64,000 nucleotides of DNA from Pseudomonas oryzihabitans NBRC 102199 (GCF_000730625.1 NZ_BBIT01000014.1:248001-312000); one strand, 5' to 3'; shown: positions 17,654-33,716, counted from the first letter of the stretch. Notes: generated by a model from the sequence alone, not told the origin. A program made the numbers and translations.

Positions 17654-19489
17654 TCAGCCCAGCAGGGCCTTGTCGCGCACGCCGCCCTTGTCGGCGCTGG
17701 TGGCCAGCAGGGCATAGGCCTTGAGTGCAGTGGTCACGCGGCGGGCACGGGGTTGTGCCGGCTTCCAGCCCAGCTTGTCCTGCTCGATGCGGCGGTGGGA
17801 CAGCTCTTCGTCGCTCACCAGCAGGTTGATGCTGCGCTGGGGGATGTCGATGAGCACCTTGTCGCCGTCGCGCACCAGGCCGATAGCGCCACCCGCTGCC
17901 GCTTCCGGCGAGGCATGGCCGATCGACAGGCCCGAGGTGCCGCCGGAGAAGCGGCCGTCGGTGAGCAGGGCGCACTGCTTGCCCAGGCCCTTGGACTTCA
18001 GGTAGCTGGTGGGGTAGAGCATCTCCTGCATGCCCGGGCCGCCCTTGGGCCCTTCGTAGCGGATGATGACGATGTCGCCGGCCTTGACCTCGTCGGCGAG
18101 GATGCCACGCACGGCGGCGTCCTGGCTCTCGAACACCTTGGCATTGCCTTCGAACACATGGATGGATTCATCCACGCCGGCGGTCTTCACCACGCAGCCG
18201 TCCAGGGCGATGTTGCCGTAGAGCACCGCCAGGCCGCCTTCCTGGGAATAGGCATGGGCGACCGAGCGGATGCAGCCCTCGGCGCGATCGTCGTCCAGGC
18301 TGTCATAGCGGGTCGCCTGGCTGAAGGCTTCCTGGGTCGGGATGCCGGCCGGACCGGCGCGGAAGAAGGTCTTCACCGCCTCGTCCTGGGTCAGGGTGAT
18401 GTCCCAGTGCTCGATGGCTTCGCCCAGGGTCCGGCTGTGCACGGTGGGCAGGTCGGTATGCAGCAGTCCGCCACGGGCCAGTTCGCCCAGGATGCTGAAG
18501 ATGCCCCCGGCGCGGTGCACGTCTTCCATGTGGTATTTCTGGATGTTCGGCGCCACCTTGCACAGCTGCGGCACCTTGCGCGACAGGGCATCGATGTTGC
18601 GCAGGTCGAAGTCCACCTCGGCTTCCTGGGCGGCGGCCAGCAGGTGCAGGATGGTGTTGGTCGAGCCGCCCATGGCGATGTCCAGGGTCATGGCGTTCTC
18701 GAACGCCGCATAGGAGGCGATGTTGCGCGGCAGCGCCGACTCGTCGTTTTCCTGGTAGTAGCGGCGGCACAGCTCGACGATGGTGCGGCCGGCCCGCAGG
18801 AACAGCTCCTTGCGGTCGGCGTGGGTGGCCAGGGTCGAGCCGTTGCCGGGCAGGGCCAGGCCGAGGGCCTCGACCAGGCAGTTCATGGAGTTGGCGGTGA
18901 ACATGCCCGAGCAGCTGCCACAGGTGGGGCAGGCGCTGCGTTCGTATTCGGCGACCTTCTCGTCGCTGGCCGAACTGTCGGCGGCGATGACCATGGCGTC
19001 CACCAGGTCCAGGCCGTGACTGGCCAGCTTGGTCTTGCCGGCTTCCATGGGACCGCCGGAAACGAAGACCACCGGGATGTTCAGGCGCAGGGCGGCCATC
19101 AGCATGCCGGGGGTGATCTTGTCGCAGTTGGAGATGCACACCAGGGCATCGGCGCAGTGGGCATTGACCATGTATTCCACGGCGTCGGCGATGATCTCGC
19201 GACTGGGCAGCGAATAGAGCATGCCGTCGTGGCCCATGGCGATGCCGTCGTCCACGGCGATGGTGTTGAATTCCTTGGCCACGCCGCCGGCCTTCTCGAT
19301 CTCGCGGGCGACCAACTGGCCGAGATCCTTGAGGTGGACGTGCCCCGGCACGAACTGGGTAAAGGAGTTGGCGATGGCGATGATGGGCTTCTTGAAGTCT
19401 TCGTCCTTCATCCCGGTGGCGCGCCAGAGCGCCCTGGCGCCAGCCATGTTGCGGCCCTGGGTGGAGGTTTTCGAGCGATAGTCAGGCAT
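17654..19489 (-). CDS. ilvD: Dihydroxy-acid dehydratase
   Basis: Iron-sulfur enzyme of 611 residues that dehydrates 2,3-dihydroxy-isovalerate and -methylvalerate to the keto acids that become valine, isoleucine and leucine. Full length for the long (E. coli-type) IlvD group. Cluster cysteines appear at Cys122 (NCDKITPGM) and in [11 protein letters not shown] (187-197). The GDKVLIDIP and [14 protein letters not shown] blocks are conserved. It stands alone on the minus strand between its own hairpin and a 230-base upstream gap. I saw no leader peptide or attenuator in that gap. Confidence 0.97.
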   Translation of the reverse strand: MPDYRSKTSTQGRNMAGARALWRATGMKDEDFKKPIIAIANSFTQFVPGHVHLKDLGQLVAREIEKAGGVAKEFNTIAVDDGIAMGHDGMLYSLPSREIIADAVEYMVNAHCADALVCISNCDKITPGMLMAALRLNIPVVFVSGGPMEAGKTKLASHGLDLVDAMVIAADSSASDEKVAEYERSACPTCGSCSGMFTANSMNCLVEALGLALPGNGSTLATHADRKELFLRAGRTIVELCRRYYQENDESALPRNIASYAAFENAMTLDIAMGGSTNTILHLLAAAQEAEVDFDLRNIDALSRKVPQLCKVAPNIQKYHMEDVHRAGGIFSILGELARGGLLHTDLPTVHSRTLGEAIEHWDITLTQDEAVKTFFRAGPAGIPTQEAFSQATRYDSLDDDRAEGCIRSVAHAYSQEGGLAVLYGNIALDGCVVKTAGVDESIHVFEGNAKVFESQDAAVRGILADEVKAGDIVIIRYEGPKGGPGMQEMLYPTSYLKSKGLGKQCALLTDGRFSGGTSGLSIGHASPEAAAGGAIGLVRDGDKVLIDIPQRSINLLVSDEELSHRRIEQDKLGWKPAQPRARRVTTALKAYALLATSADKGGVRDKALLG

Positions 19490-19720
19490 GAAGCGTCTCT
19501 CCGAGGCGGCTTTCTAGATCACGGTTCTGGTCATCGTGAGCGCAGACGAGGCACGGTGCAAACGCGGAGTGACGGTTGCCGGGCCGGAGGGCGGCAACGC
19601 CATGCGGGATCTCCACAGGGGGTGCCAGGGCTCACGAACCCGCCGGAGGATGCTGGCGGAGGGGAGTCTGGATCATACACCCGGGCGCCAGCACTGCACA
19701 GCAGGCCGGCGCCGGACGGA

Positions 19721-20242
19721 TCAGGGCGCTTCCTGTTCGCCGTCGGGGGCGTCTTCCAGGTATTCGTCCATGGGCTCCTGGCCGGCCAGGGTCTTGAGAC
19801 TCAGGTCCACGGCTTCGGGCAGGGTGATGTCGACGCGCTGCTGGTCGCTGCCTTCCAGCGAGGATTCGTAGCTCAGCGCATGGCGCAGGTGACCGTTCTC
19901 GAGGATGGCGCCGACGCTGGCCAGCTGGGCGGCGGCTGGCGCCAGGCGTTCGAGGGCGGCCTTGGGCCAGGTGGCCTCGACGGTCGCGTTGCAGGTATAG
20001 AAGCCCGCTTCGCCGCTGTCCGAGGGTTCTTCCTGGGTCTTGATGTCGACCAGCGAGACCTGGCCGGCTTCCAGCGCGGGCTGGCCGGCGGCGATGTCGT
20101 CCGCATAGATCTCGTTGATGGTCTGGGCGTATTGCTGACGGACCAGCTCGGCGGTCTTGGCCGCATCGCAACTGTAGTCATAGCCACCGCAGCCAGTCAG
20201 GGAAAGCACCGCAGCTGTGAGTATGAGGTGACGTCTGGACAT
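19721..20242 (-). CDS. Hypothetical lipoprotein (173 aa)
   Basis: Not recognised beyond its export signal. Residues 1-17 are a lipoprotein signal with lipobox LTGC (Cys18), followed by GGYDYSCDAAKT. Two further cysteines (one in FYTCNATV) could form a disulfide. The C-terminus is strongly acidic. The central KTAELVRQQYAQTINEIYAD resembles other small Pseudomonas periplasmic lipoproteins of unknown role. The ATG at 20242 is chosen because it begins the signal peptide; a 45-residue upstream extension is low-complexity and arginine-rich and looks non-coding. Confidence 0.7.
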   Translation of the reverse strand: MSRRHLILTAAVLSLTGCGGYDYSCDAAKTAELVRQQYAQTINEIYADDIAAGQPALEAGQVSLVDIKTQEEPSDSGEAGFYTCNATVEATWPKAALERLAPAAAQLASVGAILENGHLRHALSYESSLEGSDQQRVDITLPEAVDLSLKTLAGQEPMDEYLEDAPDGEQEAP

Positions 20243-20434
20243 GCCTGAATTCCTTGGAACGATGGGTAGAGCCTGGCGGCGCTGGCCGCGCCTGCGTCGA
20301 TCCACAGTGCAGGAGGTTGGCGCAGCGGTCGGGGATGGCGAGGGCCCATGGTGCTGCCGCTCGCCCATCCTGTCCATCAGACGCCGCCAGCGTCCTTCAG
20401 GACACCCGGCCTGGCTGGCCGGTCAGTGCCCGGC

Positions 20435-20773
20435 TCAGGCGCGGTCGGCGCTTTCGCAGGTTTCGAAGTCCTTGCTGTCGACGCGGTTCATGCTATCGAA
20501 GCCGATCGAATAGACCTGCTCCTTGCCGTCCTTGTTGAGCACATAGTTGTTGCAGGTGCCGGGGCGGTACTTGCGGGTATAGGTGCTCGACGGGGTACCG
20601 CCGATGCGCAGCACGTCAGCCTTGCTCATGCCCTTGTCCACCTGCTTCACCAGGGGTTGCTCGCGAAATTCGACGCGGCCCACGGTGTAGTCGGCGGTGT
20701 TCTTTACCGAGGCGCAGCCCGCCAGCACGGTGCCAGCCAGCAGGGCGGTCGCGACTGCAATCTTCTTGTTCAT
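20435..20773 (-). CDS. osmE: OsmE-like osmotically inducible lipoprotein
   Basis: Outer-membrane lipoprotein of 112 residues, lipobox LAGC with Cys20. The body is a SmpA/OmlA (BamE-like) domain: FREQPLVKQVDKGMSKADVLRIGGTPS and then PGTCNNYVL, closely resembling Pseudomonas OsmE. In E. coli osmE is induced by high osmolarity and affects envelope integrity; the exact role is not settled. It lies divergent from amiC with a 280-base gap that would hold its stress promoter. I could not identify a clear sigma-factor motif there. Confidence 0.88.
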   Translation of the reverse strand: MNKKIAVATALLAGTVLAGCASVKNTADYTVGRVEFREQPLVKQVDKGMSKADVLRIGGTPSSTYTRKYRPGTCNNYVLNKDGKEQVYSIGFDSMNRVDSKDFETCESADRA

Positions 20774-20972
20774 GGTGTGATCCCTTCAAAGGCGGAAGTG
20801 CCTGACACTTCGACGATGGCGGCGCCGATAAATTCGCTCTCCGTCGCACTTCTCGCCGTTTGCCGCTTTGACGGATCTCCCACTGGCGACGGCAAGTGAC
20901 TGTATCTAAAGCTGATTCTGCAAACGAACGCTATGCCCCCGTTTTTTAAGGATTATTTTGTCCGAACGGCAG

Positions 20973-21003
20973 TTGACAGGGGCCAGGCGGCAGGCGATCT
21001 TTA
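20973..21003 (+). promoter_or_regulatory. Candidate promoter for the amidase gene
   Basis: A perfect -35 TTGACA lies at 20973-20978. The best -10 is poor (TCTTTA at 20998-21003, spacing 19). It is placed 50 bases before the amidase start. Weak prediction. Confidence 0.3.
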
Positions 21004-21053
21004 GCGTTATGTTGTAACTCCCCCAGCCGTTTCTCGTTTCTCGCGAGGACCTC

Positions 21054-22274
21054 ATGAATCGCCGTCGTCTGCTCAATCTGATCCTGGCTGGCATGACCTT
21101 GCCCGTCGGGTTGCCGGCGTTCGCCGCCCGGCAGCAACTCAAGGGTGCCCGGGCCTGGCAGGATGCCGACAAGCTCCGCCTGGTGTTCGATCTCACCGGG
21201 CCGGTCCGCTACAAGACCTTCACCCTGGTCGCGCCGGACCGCATCATTCTCGATCTCGCCGATACCCAGGCGCCGGCGGTACTCAATCATCTCGCCCTGC
21301 AGGGGTCGCCGGTGCGCGCCGTGCGCAGCGCCCACTACGGCGCCCAGGACACCCGGGTGGTGCTGGAGCTGGCCCATCCGGTGGAGGTGGAGAGCTTCAT
21401 CCTCGGTCCGGGCGAAGGCGCGGCCAATCGCCTGGTGCTGGATCTCAAGCGGGCCGGGGCGCCGGCGGTGGCTGCGCGCAAGCCGGTCGACGCCGAGCCG
21501 CCGCTGGAGGTCAAGCGCGGCAAGGGCCTGGCCACGGGTCGCGACATCATGGTGGTGGTCGATGCCGGTCACGGCGGCAAGGACCCGGGTGCGCTGAGCG
21601 CGCGCGGTGATCGGGAAAAGGACATCGCCCTGATCGTGGCGCAGAATCTGGCGCGGCGGATCAATCTGCAGAAGGGCTTCAAGGCCAAGCTGGTGCGCAA
21701 CGACGACTTCTTCGTGCCGCTGCGCAAGCGCGTCGAGGTTGCCCGCAGCTACAACGCCGACATGTTCGTCTCGGTGCATGCCGATGCCGCGCCACGCCGC
21801 ACCGCCTACGGTGCCTCGGTCTATGCCCTGTCGGAGCGCGGCGCGACCTCCACCACGGCGCGCTTCCTGGCCGACAGCGAGAACAACGTCGACCTGATCG
21901 GCGCCAACGAGATTCTCAAGGGCCGCGACCCCATGCTCGCCGGCGTGCTGCTGGACATGTCGATGAACGCCACCATCTCGTCGAGCCTGGACCTGGGCCA
22001 CAAGGTGCTGGGGCAATTGTCGAGCATCACCAACCTGCACCAGAAACGAGTGGAGCAGGCGGGCTTCGCTGTGCTCAAATCGCCCGACATCCCCTCGATC
22101 CTGGTCGAGACGGGCTTCATTTCCAATGATCGCGATTGCCGACGCCTGCTCGACAGTCGCCACCAGAAGCAGCTGGCCGATTCCATCTTTGCCGGACTGC
22201 ATGGCTATTTCCAGGAGCGCCCCCCGCTGGGTACCTACCTGGCCAGCCTCAAGAACACCCAAGGAGTGACATGA
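21054..22274 (+). CDS. amiC: N-acetylmuramoyl-L-alanine amidase, AmiC type
   Basis: Zinc amidase of 406 residues that splits septal peptidoglycan during daughter-cell separation. The N-terminus has adjacent arginines (MNRRRLLNL) before a hydrophobic stretch, which could be a Tat signal as in E. coli AmiC. An AMIN domain (about 27-135) targets it to the septum. The catalytic domain has zinc ligands His173 (DAGHGG), Glu188 and His242 (SVHADA), and catalytic Glu352 (LVETGF). The insertion around residues 279-318 is the autoinhibitory helix released by EnvC-type activators. The start follows GAGGACCTC. The stop overlaps the next start as ATGA. Confidence 0.93.
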   Translation: MNRRRLLNLILAGMTLPVGLPAFAARQQLKGARAWQDADKLRLVFDLTGPVRYKTFTLVAPDRIILDLADTQAPAVLNHLALQGSPVRAVRSAHYGAQDTRVVLELAHPVEVESFILGPGEGAANRLVLDLKRAGAPAVAARKPVDAEPPLEVKRGKGLATGRDIMVVVDAGHGGKDPGALSARGDREKDIALIVAQNLARRINLQKGFKAKLVRNDDFFVPLRKRVEVARSYNADMFVSVHADAAPRRTAYGASVYALSERGATSTTARFLADSENNVDLIGANEILKGRDPMLAGVLLDMSMNATISSSLDLGHKVLGQLSSITNLHQKRVEQAGFAVLKSPDIPSILVETGFISNDRDCRRLLDSRHQKQLADSIFAGLHGYFQERPPLGTYLASLKNTQGVT

Positions 22275-22675
22275 GTTTGCAAGACAAGGCGCGTCGTTAC
22301 TGGCGCGTGGTGGTGCTGGTGATAGGTGCGCTCTGTGTCGTCGCCGGGTTGATCGGCTACGGTCAGGGCGGTGGCGACAAGCAGGGCAGTGCCCAGGAAG
22401 GCTTCGTCAACAAGGTCTGGCAGATCAAGACCAGCAACAGCATCGAGCCGGGAATGCTCTACGTCTTTCTCAGCGATGGCACCCTGGTGATGGCCTCGCC
22501 GAGCAGCCAGCCCTCCCTGGGCCGCTGGACGCGCACCGAGAAGGGCCTGAACCTGATCGAGGAAGGCATCACCTATCCCACGGAAATCCTCAGTCTCTCG
22601 CGCGACGAATTCCGTATCCGCAGCCTCAACCCCGGCGATCCGGTGGAGCTGCAGCTGGCTCCGGCGGCGCGTTGA
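22271..22675 (+). CDS. Small membrane-anchored hypothetical protein (134 aa)
   Basis: Not recognised as a named family. One N-terminal membrane helix (about residues 13-30, WRVVVLVIGALCVVAGLIGY) is followed by a predicted periplasmic beta-rich domain with FVNKVWQI and YVFLSDGTLVMASPSSQPSLG, reminiscent of small META/lipocalin-like folds. The start overlaps the amidase stop as ATGA, so it is translated with the amidase and may assist in the envelope. The role is inferred from position only. Confidence 0.75.
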   Translation: MSLQDKARRYWRVVVLVIGALCVVAGLIGYGQGGGDKQGSAQEGFVNKVWQIKTSNSIEPGMLYVFLSDGTLVMASPSSQPSLGRWTRTEKGLNLIEEGITYPTEILSLSRDEFRIRSLNPGDPVELQLAPAAR

Positions 22676-22682
22676 GACGCCC

Positions 22683-23336
22683 TCAGGCGTCGTCGGCGTA
22701 GCGCTGTTCCTGCCAGGGGTCGCCGCGGTCGTGATAGCCGCGCATCTCCCAGAAGCCCGGCGTGTCGCCGACCCGGAAGTCGATGCGCCTGAGCCACTTG
22801 GCGCTCTTCCACAGATAGAGGTGCGGGATCATTGCCCGCACCGGCCCGCCGTGCTCGGCGGTCAGCGGCTGGCCCTCCCAGCTGTGGACCAGCATGGCGC
22901 CCGGTGCGGCGAAATCCGCCAGCGGCAGGTTGGTGATGTAGCCGTCGTAGCTGTGCAGGAGCACATGGGTCGCCTCGTCCCGCGGCTGCACCTCGTCGAG
23001 CAATTCGCTTACCGGCAGGCCGATCCAGCGATTGTCATAGCGTGACCAGGTGGTGACGCAGTGCATGTCGCTGACGGCCTGGCTGGTCGCCCGCGCCGCG
23101 AAGGTCTCCCAGTTCCAGCGCAGCGTCCTGCGCACTGCGCCGGTTACCGCCAGTTGCCAGCGCTCCCGGCTGACCTCCGGCCGCACCCCCAGATCCAGGA
23201 CCGGCCAGTTGCTGACGCGATGCTGGCCGGGCGGCAGTCGCTCGCTTTCCGGACGGGCACTCTGGCCGGTGAGGAAACGGCCCTCCTGGGCCCAGCGTTC
23301 CTTGGAACGGGTCAGCTTGCTTGGCTCATCGCTCAT
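22683..23336 (-). CDS. Sulfite oxidase-like molybdopterin oxidoreductase
   Basis: Predicted Mo-cofactor enzyme of 217 residues (oxidoreductase molybdopterin-binding domain). Cys93 in SDMHCVTTWSRYDNRW is the expected Mo ligand, and GGPVRAMIPHLYLWKSAKW is a conserved cofactor pocket. It lacks the Tat signal of MsrP (YedY) and any heme domain, so it is probably cytoplasmic and its substrate is unknown. The ATG at 23336 follows GAGGATCCC. The frame extends 20 residues upstream without support. It ends seven bases from the convergent 134-aa gene. Confidence 0.85.
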   Translation of the reverse strand: MSDEPSKLTRSKERWAQEGRFLTGQSARPESERLPPGQHRVSNWPVLDLGVRPEVSRERWQLAVTGAVRRTLRWNWETFAARATSQAVSDMHCVTTWSRYDNRWIGLPVSELLDEVQPRDEATHVLLHSYDGYITNLPLADFAAPGAMLVHSWEGQPLTAEHGGPVRAMIPHLYLWKSAKWLRRIDFRVGDTPGFWEMRGYHDRGDPWQEQRYADDA

Positions 23337-23484
23337 CGAGGGATCCTCTTCACGGGTCGTGGGTTTCTGACCGCCATGATGGCCTTTCGTCGGCACAGGC
23401 CGAACCCAGACGGCGTCTTGCGCCTCCTATCCTGCAGGCACTCAGAGAGGCGCCTCCTTTTTCTTAACCTGCCGGAGAACGACC

Positions 23485-23721
23485 ATGGTAGATGCAACCC
23501 AGATCAAAGAGCATGCGGAAGTCGTCGGTTCGGACGGCCAGCACGTAGGCACCGTCGACCATATGGAAGGCGCCGATCGCATCAAGCTGACCAAGCGCGA
23601 TCAGGATGCCCAGGGCAAGCACCACTACATCCCGCTGAGCTGGGTCCAGTCCGTGGAAGGCAGCCAGGTGCGCCTGGTCAAGACCCGCGACGAAGCCGAG
23701 CGCGAGTGGCAGGCCGCCTGA
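23485..23721 (+). CDS. DUF2171 protein (78 aa)
   Basis: Small soluble protein of the DUF2171 group. It begins MVDATQIKEHAEVVGSDGQ and contains the pattern VGTVDHMEGADRIKLTKRD and YIPLSWV, a single PRC-barrel-like beta domain. Members are common in stress-responsive operons of Pseudomonas and soil bacteria, with no fixed function. It stands alone, with a good ribosome-binding site (GGAGAACGACC) and a strong terminator after it. Confidence 0.8.
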   Translation: MVDATQIKEHAEVVGSDGQHVGTVDHMEGADRIKLTKRDQDAQGKHHYIPLSWVQSVEGSQVRLVKTRDEAEREWQAA

Positions 23722-23736
23722 GGCGCCTGGCACAGC

Positions 23737-23770
23737 AACAAAAAGCCCCGCACTGGCGGGGCTTTTTGTT
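23737..23770. terminator. Two-way intrinsic terminator
   Basis: AGCCCCGC-ACTG-GCGGGGCT is flanked by A5 on the left and T5 on the right, so it has a T run in both directions. It would stop the DUF2171 gene on the plus strand and the BON-domain gene on the minus strand. Confidence 0.9.
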
Positions 23771-23786
23771 GGCCGGCGAATAGGGA

Positions 23787-27140
<3,354 letters not shown>

Positions 27141-27263
27141 GCTGTGGTTCCTGAGCAAATGTCTGGAAAGGGGGCGATTGTCTCACAGCACCCAAGCGCT
27201 GCGAACGCCGAGGGCGAGAGCGGCGTACACTGTTGGGCTATTTCCAGTCCGTCAGGTTTCATC

Positions 27264-28109
27264 ATGATTTCGCCGGGTACTCTTTATGTGGTTGCCACGC
27301 CCATCGGCAACCTGGACGACATCACCGCCCGCGCGCTCAAGGTGCTGCGCGACGTGGCCCTGATCGCCGCCGAAGACACCCGTCATTCGGCGCGCCTGCT
27401 GCGCCATTTCGGCATCGAGACGCCCCTCGCGGCCTGCCACGACCACAACGAGCGCGATGCCGGTGGCCGCTTCATCACCCGGCTGCTGGCGGGGGACGAT
27501 GTCGCCCTGATCTCCGATGCGGGCACGCCGCTGATTTCCGATCCGGGTTTCCATCTGGTGCGGGCAGCGCGCGCCCAGGCCATCAAGGTCTCGCCGATAC
27601 CGGGCGCCTGCGCGCTGATCGCGGCGCTGTCGGCAGCCGGGCTGCCCTCGGATCGCTTCAGCTTCGAAGGCTTCCTGCCCGCCAAGGCGGTGGGCCGGCA
27701 GGGGCGACTGGCGGCCCTGCGCGAAGACCCGCGCACCCTGATCTTCTACGAGGCGCCTCATCGGCTTGAGGATTGCGTGGCCGACATGGTGAGCACCTTC
27801 GGGCCTGAACGGCACATCGTGCTGGGTCGCGAATTGACCAAGACCTTCGAGACCCTGCGCGGCCTGCCCGCCGGCGAGCTGCTGGCCTGGATCCGCGCGG
27901 ATCTGGATCAGCAGCGCGGCGAGTGCGTGCTGCTGGTGGCCGGTTGGGCGGAGCCCGAGGACGCCGAGGTCGATGCCGAGACCCTGCGCATCCTCGATCT
28001 GCTGCTGGCCGAGCTGCCGATCAAGCGCGCCGCCGCCCTGGCCGCCCAGATCACCGGCGCGCGCAAGAATCTGCTCTATCAGCTGGCGCTGGAGCGCAAG
28101 GGCGAGTAG
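27264..28109 (+). CDS. rsmI: 16S rRNA (cytidine1402-2'-O)-methyltransferase
   Basis: SAM-dependent methyltransferase of 281 residues that modifies C1402 in the ribosomal P site, the same base whose N4 is methylated by RsmH encoded about 1.2 kb downstream. The tetrapyrrole-methylase fold is marked by LYVVATPIGNLDDIT at the start, ISDAGTPLISDPG in the middle and FYEAPHR. A longer ORF begins inside the divergent lpoA and is not real. Spacing to lpoA is typical of Pseudomonas. Confidence 0.96.
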   Translation: MISPGTLYVVATPIGNLDDITARALKVLRDVALIAAEDTRHSARLLRHFGIETPLAACHDHNERDAGGRFITRLLAGDDVALISDAGTPLISDPGFHLVRAARAQAIKVSPIPGACALIAALSAAGLPSDRFSFEGFLPAKAVGRQGRLAALREDPRTLIFYEAPHRLEDCVADMVSTFGPERHIVLGRELTKTFETLRGLPAGELLAWIRADLDQQRGECVLLVAGWAEPEDAEVDAETLRILDLLLAELPIKRAAALAAQITGARKNLLYQLALERKGE

Positions 28110-28170
28110 GGCGAATTAGTGGGCATCTTTCCTTGTTATCCGCCCCCAGTCTCTATACCCTTGCGCCGCG

Positions 28171-28523
28171 AGAGCCGACCGGGCAGTCGCTGTCGTGATC
28201 CGCAAGGGTTGCGAGGGAGGAAAGTCCGGGCTCCATAGGGCGAGGTGCCAGGTAACGCCTGGGAGGCGTGAGCCTACGGAAAGTGCCACAGAAAATAACC
28301 GCCTAAGCGCGCAAGCGCCGGTAAGGGTGAAAAGGTGCGGTAAGAGCGCACCGCACGGCTGGCAACAGTTCGTGGCTAGGTAAACCCCACCTGGAGCAAG
28401 ACCAAATAGGAATCCATAGGCGTGGCCCGCGCTGGATTCGGGTAGGTCGCTAGAGGCAATCAGCGATGGTTGTCCCAGAGGAATGACTGTCCTCGACAGA
28501 ACCCGGCTTACAGGTCGGCTCTC
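28171..28523 (+). ncRNA. rnpB: RNase P RNA, bacterial class A
   Basis: Catalytic RNA that matures tRNA 5' ends. The outer helix is visible: GAGCCGACC near 28172 pairs with GGTCGGCTC near 28514. Conserved blocks include GAGGAAAGTCCGGGCTCC, TACGGAAAGTGCCACAGAAA, GGTAAACCCCACC and the 3' ACAGAACCCGGCTTA. The sequence is nearly the same as P. aeruginosa rnpB. Ends are set by the P1 helix and may be off by a few bases. It lies between rsmI and mraZ, the usual Pseudomonas position. Confidence 0.97.
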
Positions 28524-28537
28524 GCACCCCCTCCCTC

Positions 28538-28555
28538 CTGGGCCCCTGCGCCCGG
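28538..28555 (+). terminator. Weak hairpin after rnpB
   Basis: CTGGGC (28538-28543) can pair with GCCCGG (28550-28555) with one G-T pair, followed by a pyrimidine-rich tail. Candidate terminator for rnpB. Confidence 0.35.
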
Positions 28556-28714
28556 GCTTGTGACCTCTTCTTGAGACATCACTTTAATCAATTGAGCCAA
28601 TCAATTGACTTCATTTCCGTTTGTCGGAAATCGATGTCGTTCGTCCTGGTCGTGAACTCGTGCAATTTGCTCGAAATCCCCGTCCCACGCGGCCTGGGAA
28701 CCCCCTCGCTTACC

Positions 28715-28744
28715 TTGACTGAAAGCGGCCCTCCTCAATATAGT
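28715..28744 (+). promoter_or_regulatory. Predicted promoter of the dcw cluster (Pmra)
   Basis: TTGACT (28715-28720) and TATAGT (28739-28744) are close to the sigma-70 consensus with 18 bases between them. Transcription would start near 28751, inside the MraZ repeat array, about 64 bases before mraZ. This is probably the main promoter for the division and cell-wall genes. Confidence 0.7.
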
Positions 28745-28783
28745 GGCGGCCGGTGGTACGAAGTGGGGCGAAGTGGGATTTAA
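28744..28783 (+). promoter_or_regulatory. MraZ operator: four 10-bp TGGNN repeats
   Basis: Four units start at 28744, 28754, 28764 and 28774: TGGCG, TGGTA, TGGGG and TGGGA, each followed by five bases. The last two match the known MraZ box TGGGN exactly and the first two are one-base variants. The 10-bp period puts all on one face of the helix, as MraZ rings require. The first repeat overlaps the end of the -10, so MraZ binding should repress this promoter. Confidence 0.75.
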
Positions 28784-28814
28784 TGGCAAGGACAGCCTAT
28801 TAGAGGACGCGAAA

Positions 28815-29270
28815 TTGTTCCGGGGAGCGAACGCCATCAGTCTCGACGCCAAGGGGCGCGCCGCGATGCCGAGCCGGTATCGTGACGAGCTGCTGGAGCG
28901 TTGTGCCGGCCAGCTCATCGTGACGATCGATGCCGTCGACCCCTGCCTTTGCGTCTATCCACTCCCGGAATGGGAAATCATCGAAAGCAAGCTGCGGCAG
29001 TTGCCCTCGCTACGCGAGGAGACTCGCCGCTTGCAGCGCTTGCTGATCGGCAATGCGGTGGATCTGGAGCTCGACGGCAGTGGCCGCTTCCTGGTTCCGC
29101 CGCGCCTGCGTGAATACGCCAAGCTGGACCGGCGCGTGATGCTGGTCGGGCAGCTCAACAAGTTCCAGTTATGGGATGAGGATGCCTGGAGTGCCGTGTG
29201 CGACGCGGATCTCCTGGCGATTAAGGAACCCGGCGGTATGCCGGATGAAATGCGCGATTTGATCCTGTGA
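28815..29270 (+). CDS. mraZ: Transcriptional regulator MraZ
   Basis: DNA-binding ring protein of 151 residues that controls its own operon. Two SpoVT/AbrB-like halves are marked by [16 protein letters not shown] and [19 protein letters not shown]. The start is taken as TTG at 28815: it follows AGAGGA at a 7-base spacing and gives the conserved N-terminus [10 protein letters not shown]. An in-frame start at 28743 would put the promoter and operator inside the gene, so I reject it. First gene of the dcw cluster. Confidence 0.92.
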   Translation: MFRGANAISLDAKGRAAMPSRYRDELLERCAGQLIVTIDAVDPCLCVYPLPEWEIIESKLRQLPSLREETRRLQRLLIGNAVDLELDGSGRFLVPPRLREYAKLDRRVMLVGQLNKFQLWDEDAWSAVCDADLLAIKEPGGMPDEMRDLIL

Positions 29271-29272
29271 CC

Positions 29273-30210
29273 ATGAACCCAGTCTTCCACCACGTCTCCG
29301 TTCTCCTGGACGAGGCCGTACAGGCATTGGCGATCCAGCCTGCCGGCCGTTATCTGGACGGCACCTTCGGCCGCGGCGGACACAGCCGGGCCGTGCTGCG
29401 CCTGCTGGGTGGAGAAGGGCGGCTGCTGGGTTTCGACAAGGATCCCCAGGCGATCGCCGCCGGCCAGGCCCTGGCCACGGAAGACCCGCGATTCGAGATC
29501 GTCCAGCGCAGCTTCGCCGAGCTGGGCGATGAACTCGTCGGCCGGGGCTGGTCCGGTCAGGTCGATGGCGTGCTGCTGGATCTGGGCGTGTCCTCGCCCC
29601 AGCTCGACGATCCCGAGCGCGGTTTCAGCTTCATGCAGGACGGCCCCCTGGACATGCGCATGGATCCGAGTCGGGGGCAGAGCGCCGCCGCCTGGATCGC
29701 CACCGCGCCCGAGGCCGACATCGCCCAGGTATTCAAGGAATTCGGCGAAGAGCGTTTCGCCAAGCGCATGGCGCGTGCCGTGGTGCAGCGCCGCGAGGTC
29801 CAGCCCTTCGAGCGCACCGGCGACCTGGCCAAGGTGCTCACCGAGGCCAATCCGGCCTGGGAAAAGGGCAAGCATCCCGCGACGCGCGCCTTCCAGGGTC
29901 TGCGCATCTACATCAACCGCGAGCTGAGCGATCTGGAGCAGGGCCTGCAGGCCGCTTACGAGCAGCTGGCCGTGGGTGGCCGGCTGGTGGTGATCAGCTT
30001 CCACTCGCTGGAAGATCGCATCGTCAAACAGTTCATGCGCCGGCTGGCCAAGGGCGAGGCCGATCAGTTGCCGCGCGACCTGCCGATCCGCGCCACGGTC
30101 TTCGAGCCCTCGCTGCGCCTGCTGGGCAAGCCGGTCTATGCCGGCGAAGCCGAACTGGCCGCCAATCCCCGCGCGCGCAGCGCCGTGATGCGCGTTGCCG
30201 AGAAGCTGAA

Positions 30211-30214
<4 letters not shown>
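29273..30214 (+). CDS. rsmH: 16S rRNA (cytosine1402-N4)-methyltransferase
   Basis: SAM-dependent enzyme of 313 residues that methylates N4 of C1402. Motifs include [12 protein letters not shown] (SAM loop), [12 protein letters not shown] and [12 protein letters not shown]. The ATG at 29273 follows the mraZ stop by two bases; a GTG at 29267 overlaps that stop as GTGA and would add two residues, so either may be used. The stop overlaps ftsL as ATGA. With RsmI upstream, both methyl groups of C1402 are encoded within 3 kb. Confidence 0.96.

Positions 30215-33716
<3,502 letters not shown>

Noticed and set aside
17630-20248. Very long plus-strand open frame (872 codons) opposite ilvD
   Set aside because: It is antisense to a clear ilvD, rich in Gly, Ala, His and Gln with no domain, and reflects third-position GC of the real gene. 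The same holds for long antisense frames at 2781-4244, 3877-5889, 10812-13190, 15121-17091 and 54092-55873.
21335-22262. Long minus-strand frame opposite the amidase gene
   Set aside because: It is a histidine/glutamine-rich shadow with no start context, while the plus strand encodes all amidase motifs.
28743-28814. Upstream ATG for MraZ
   Set aside because: It would place the promoter -10 and the MraZ boxes inside the gene, and adds 24 residues absent from other MraZ proteins.
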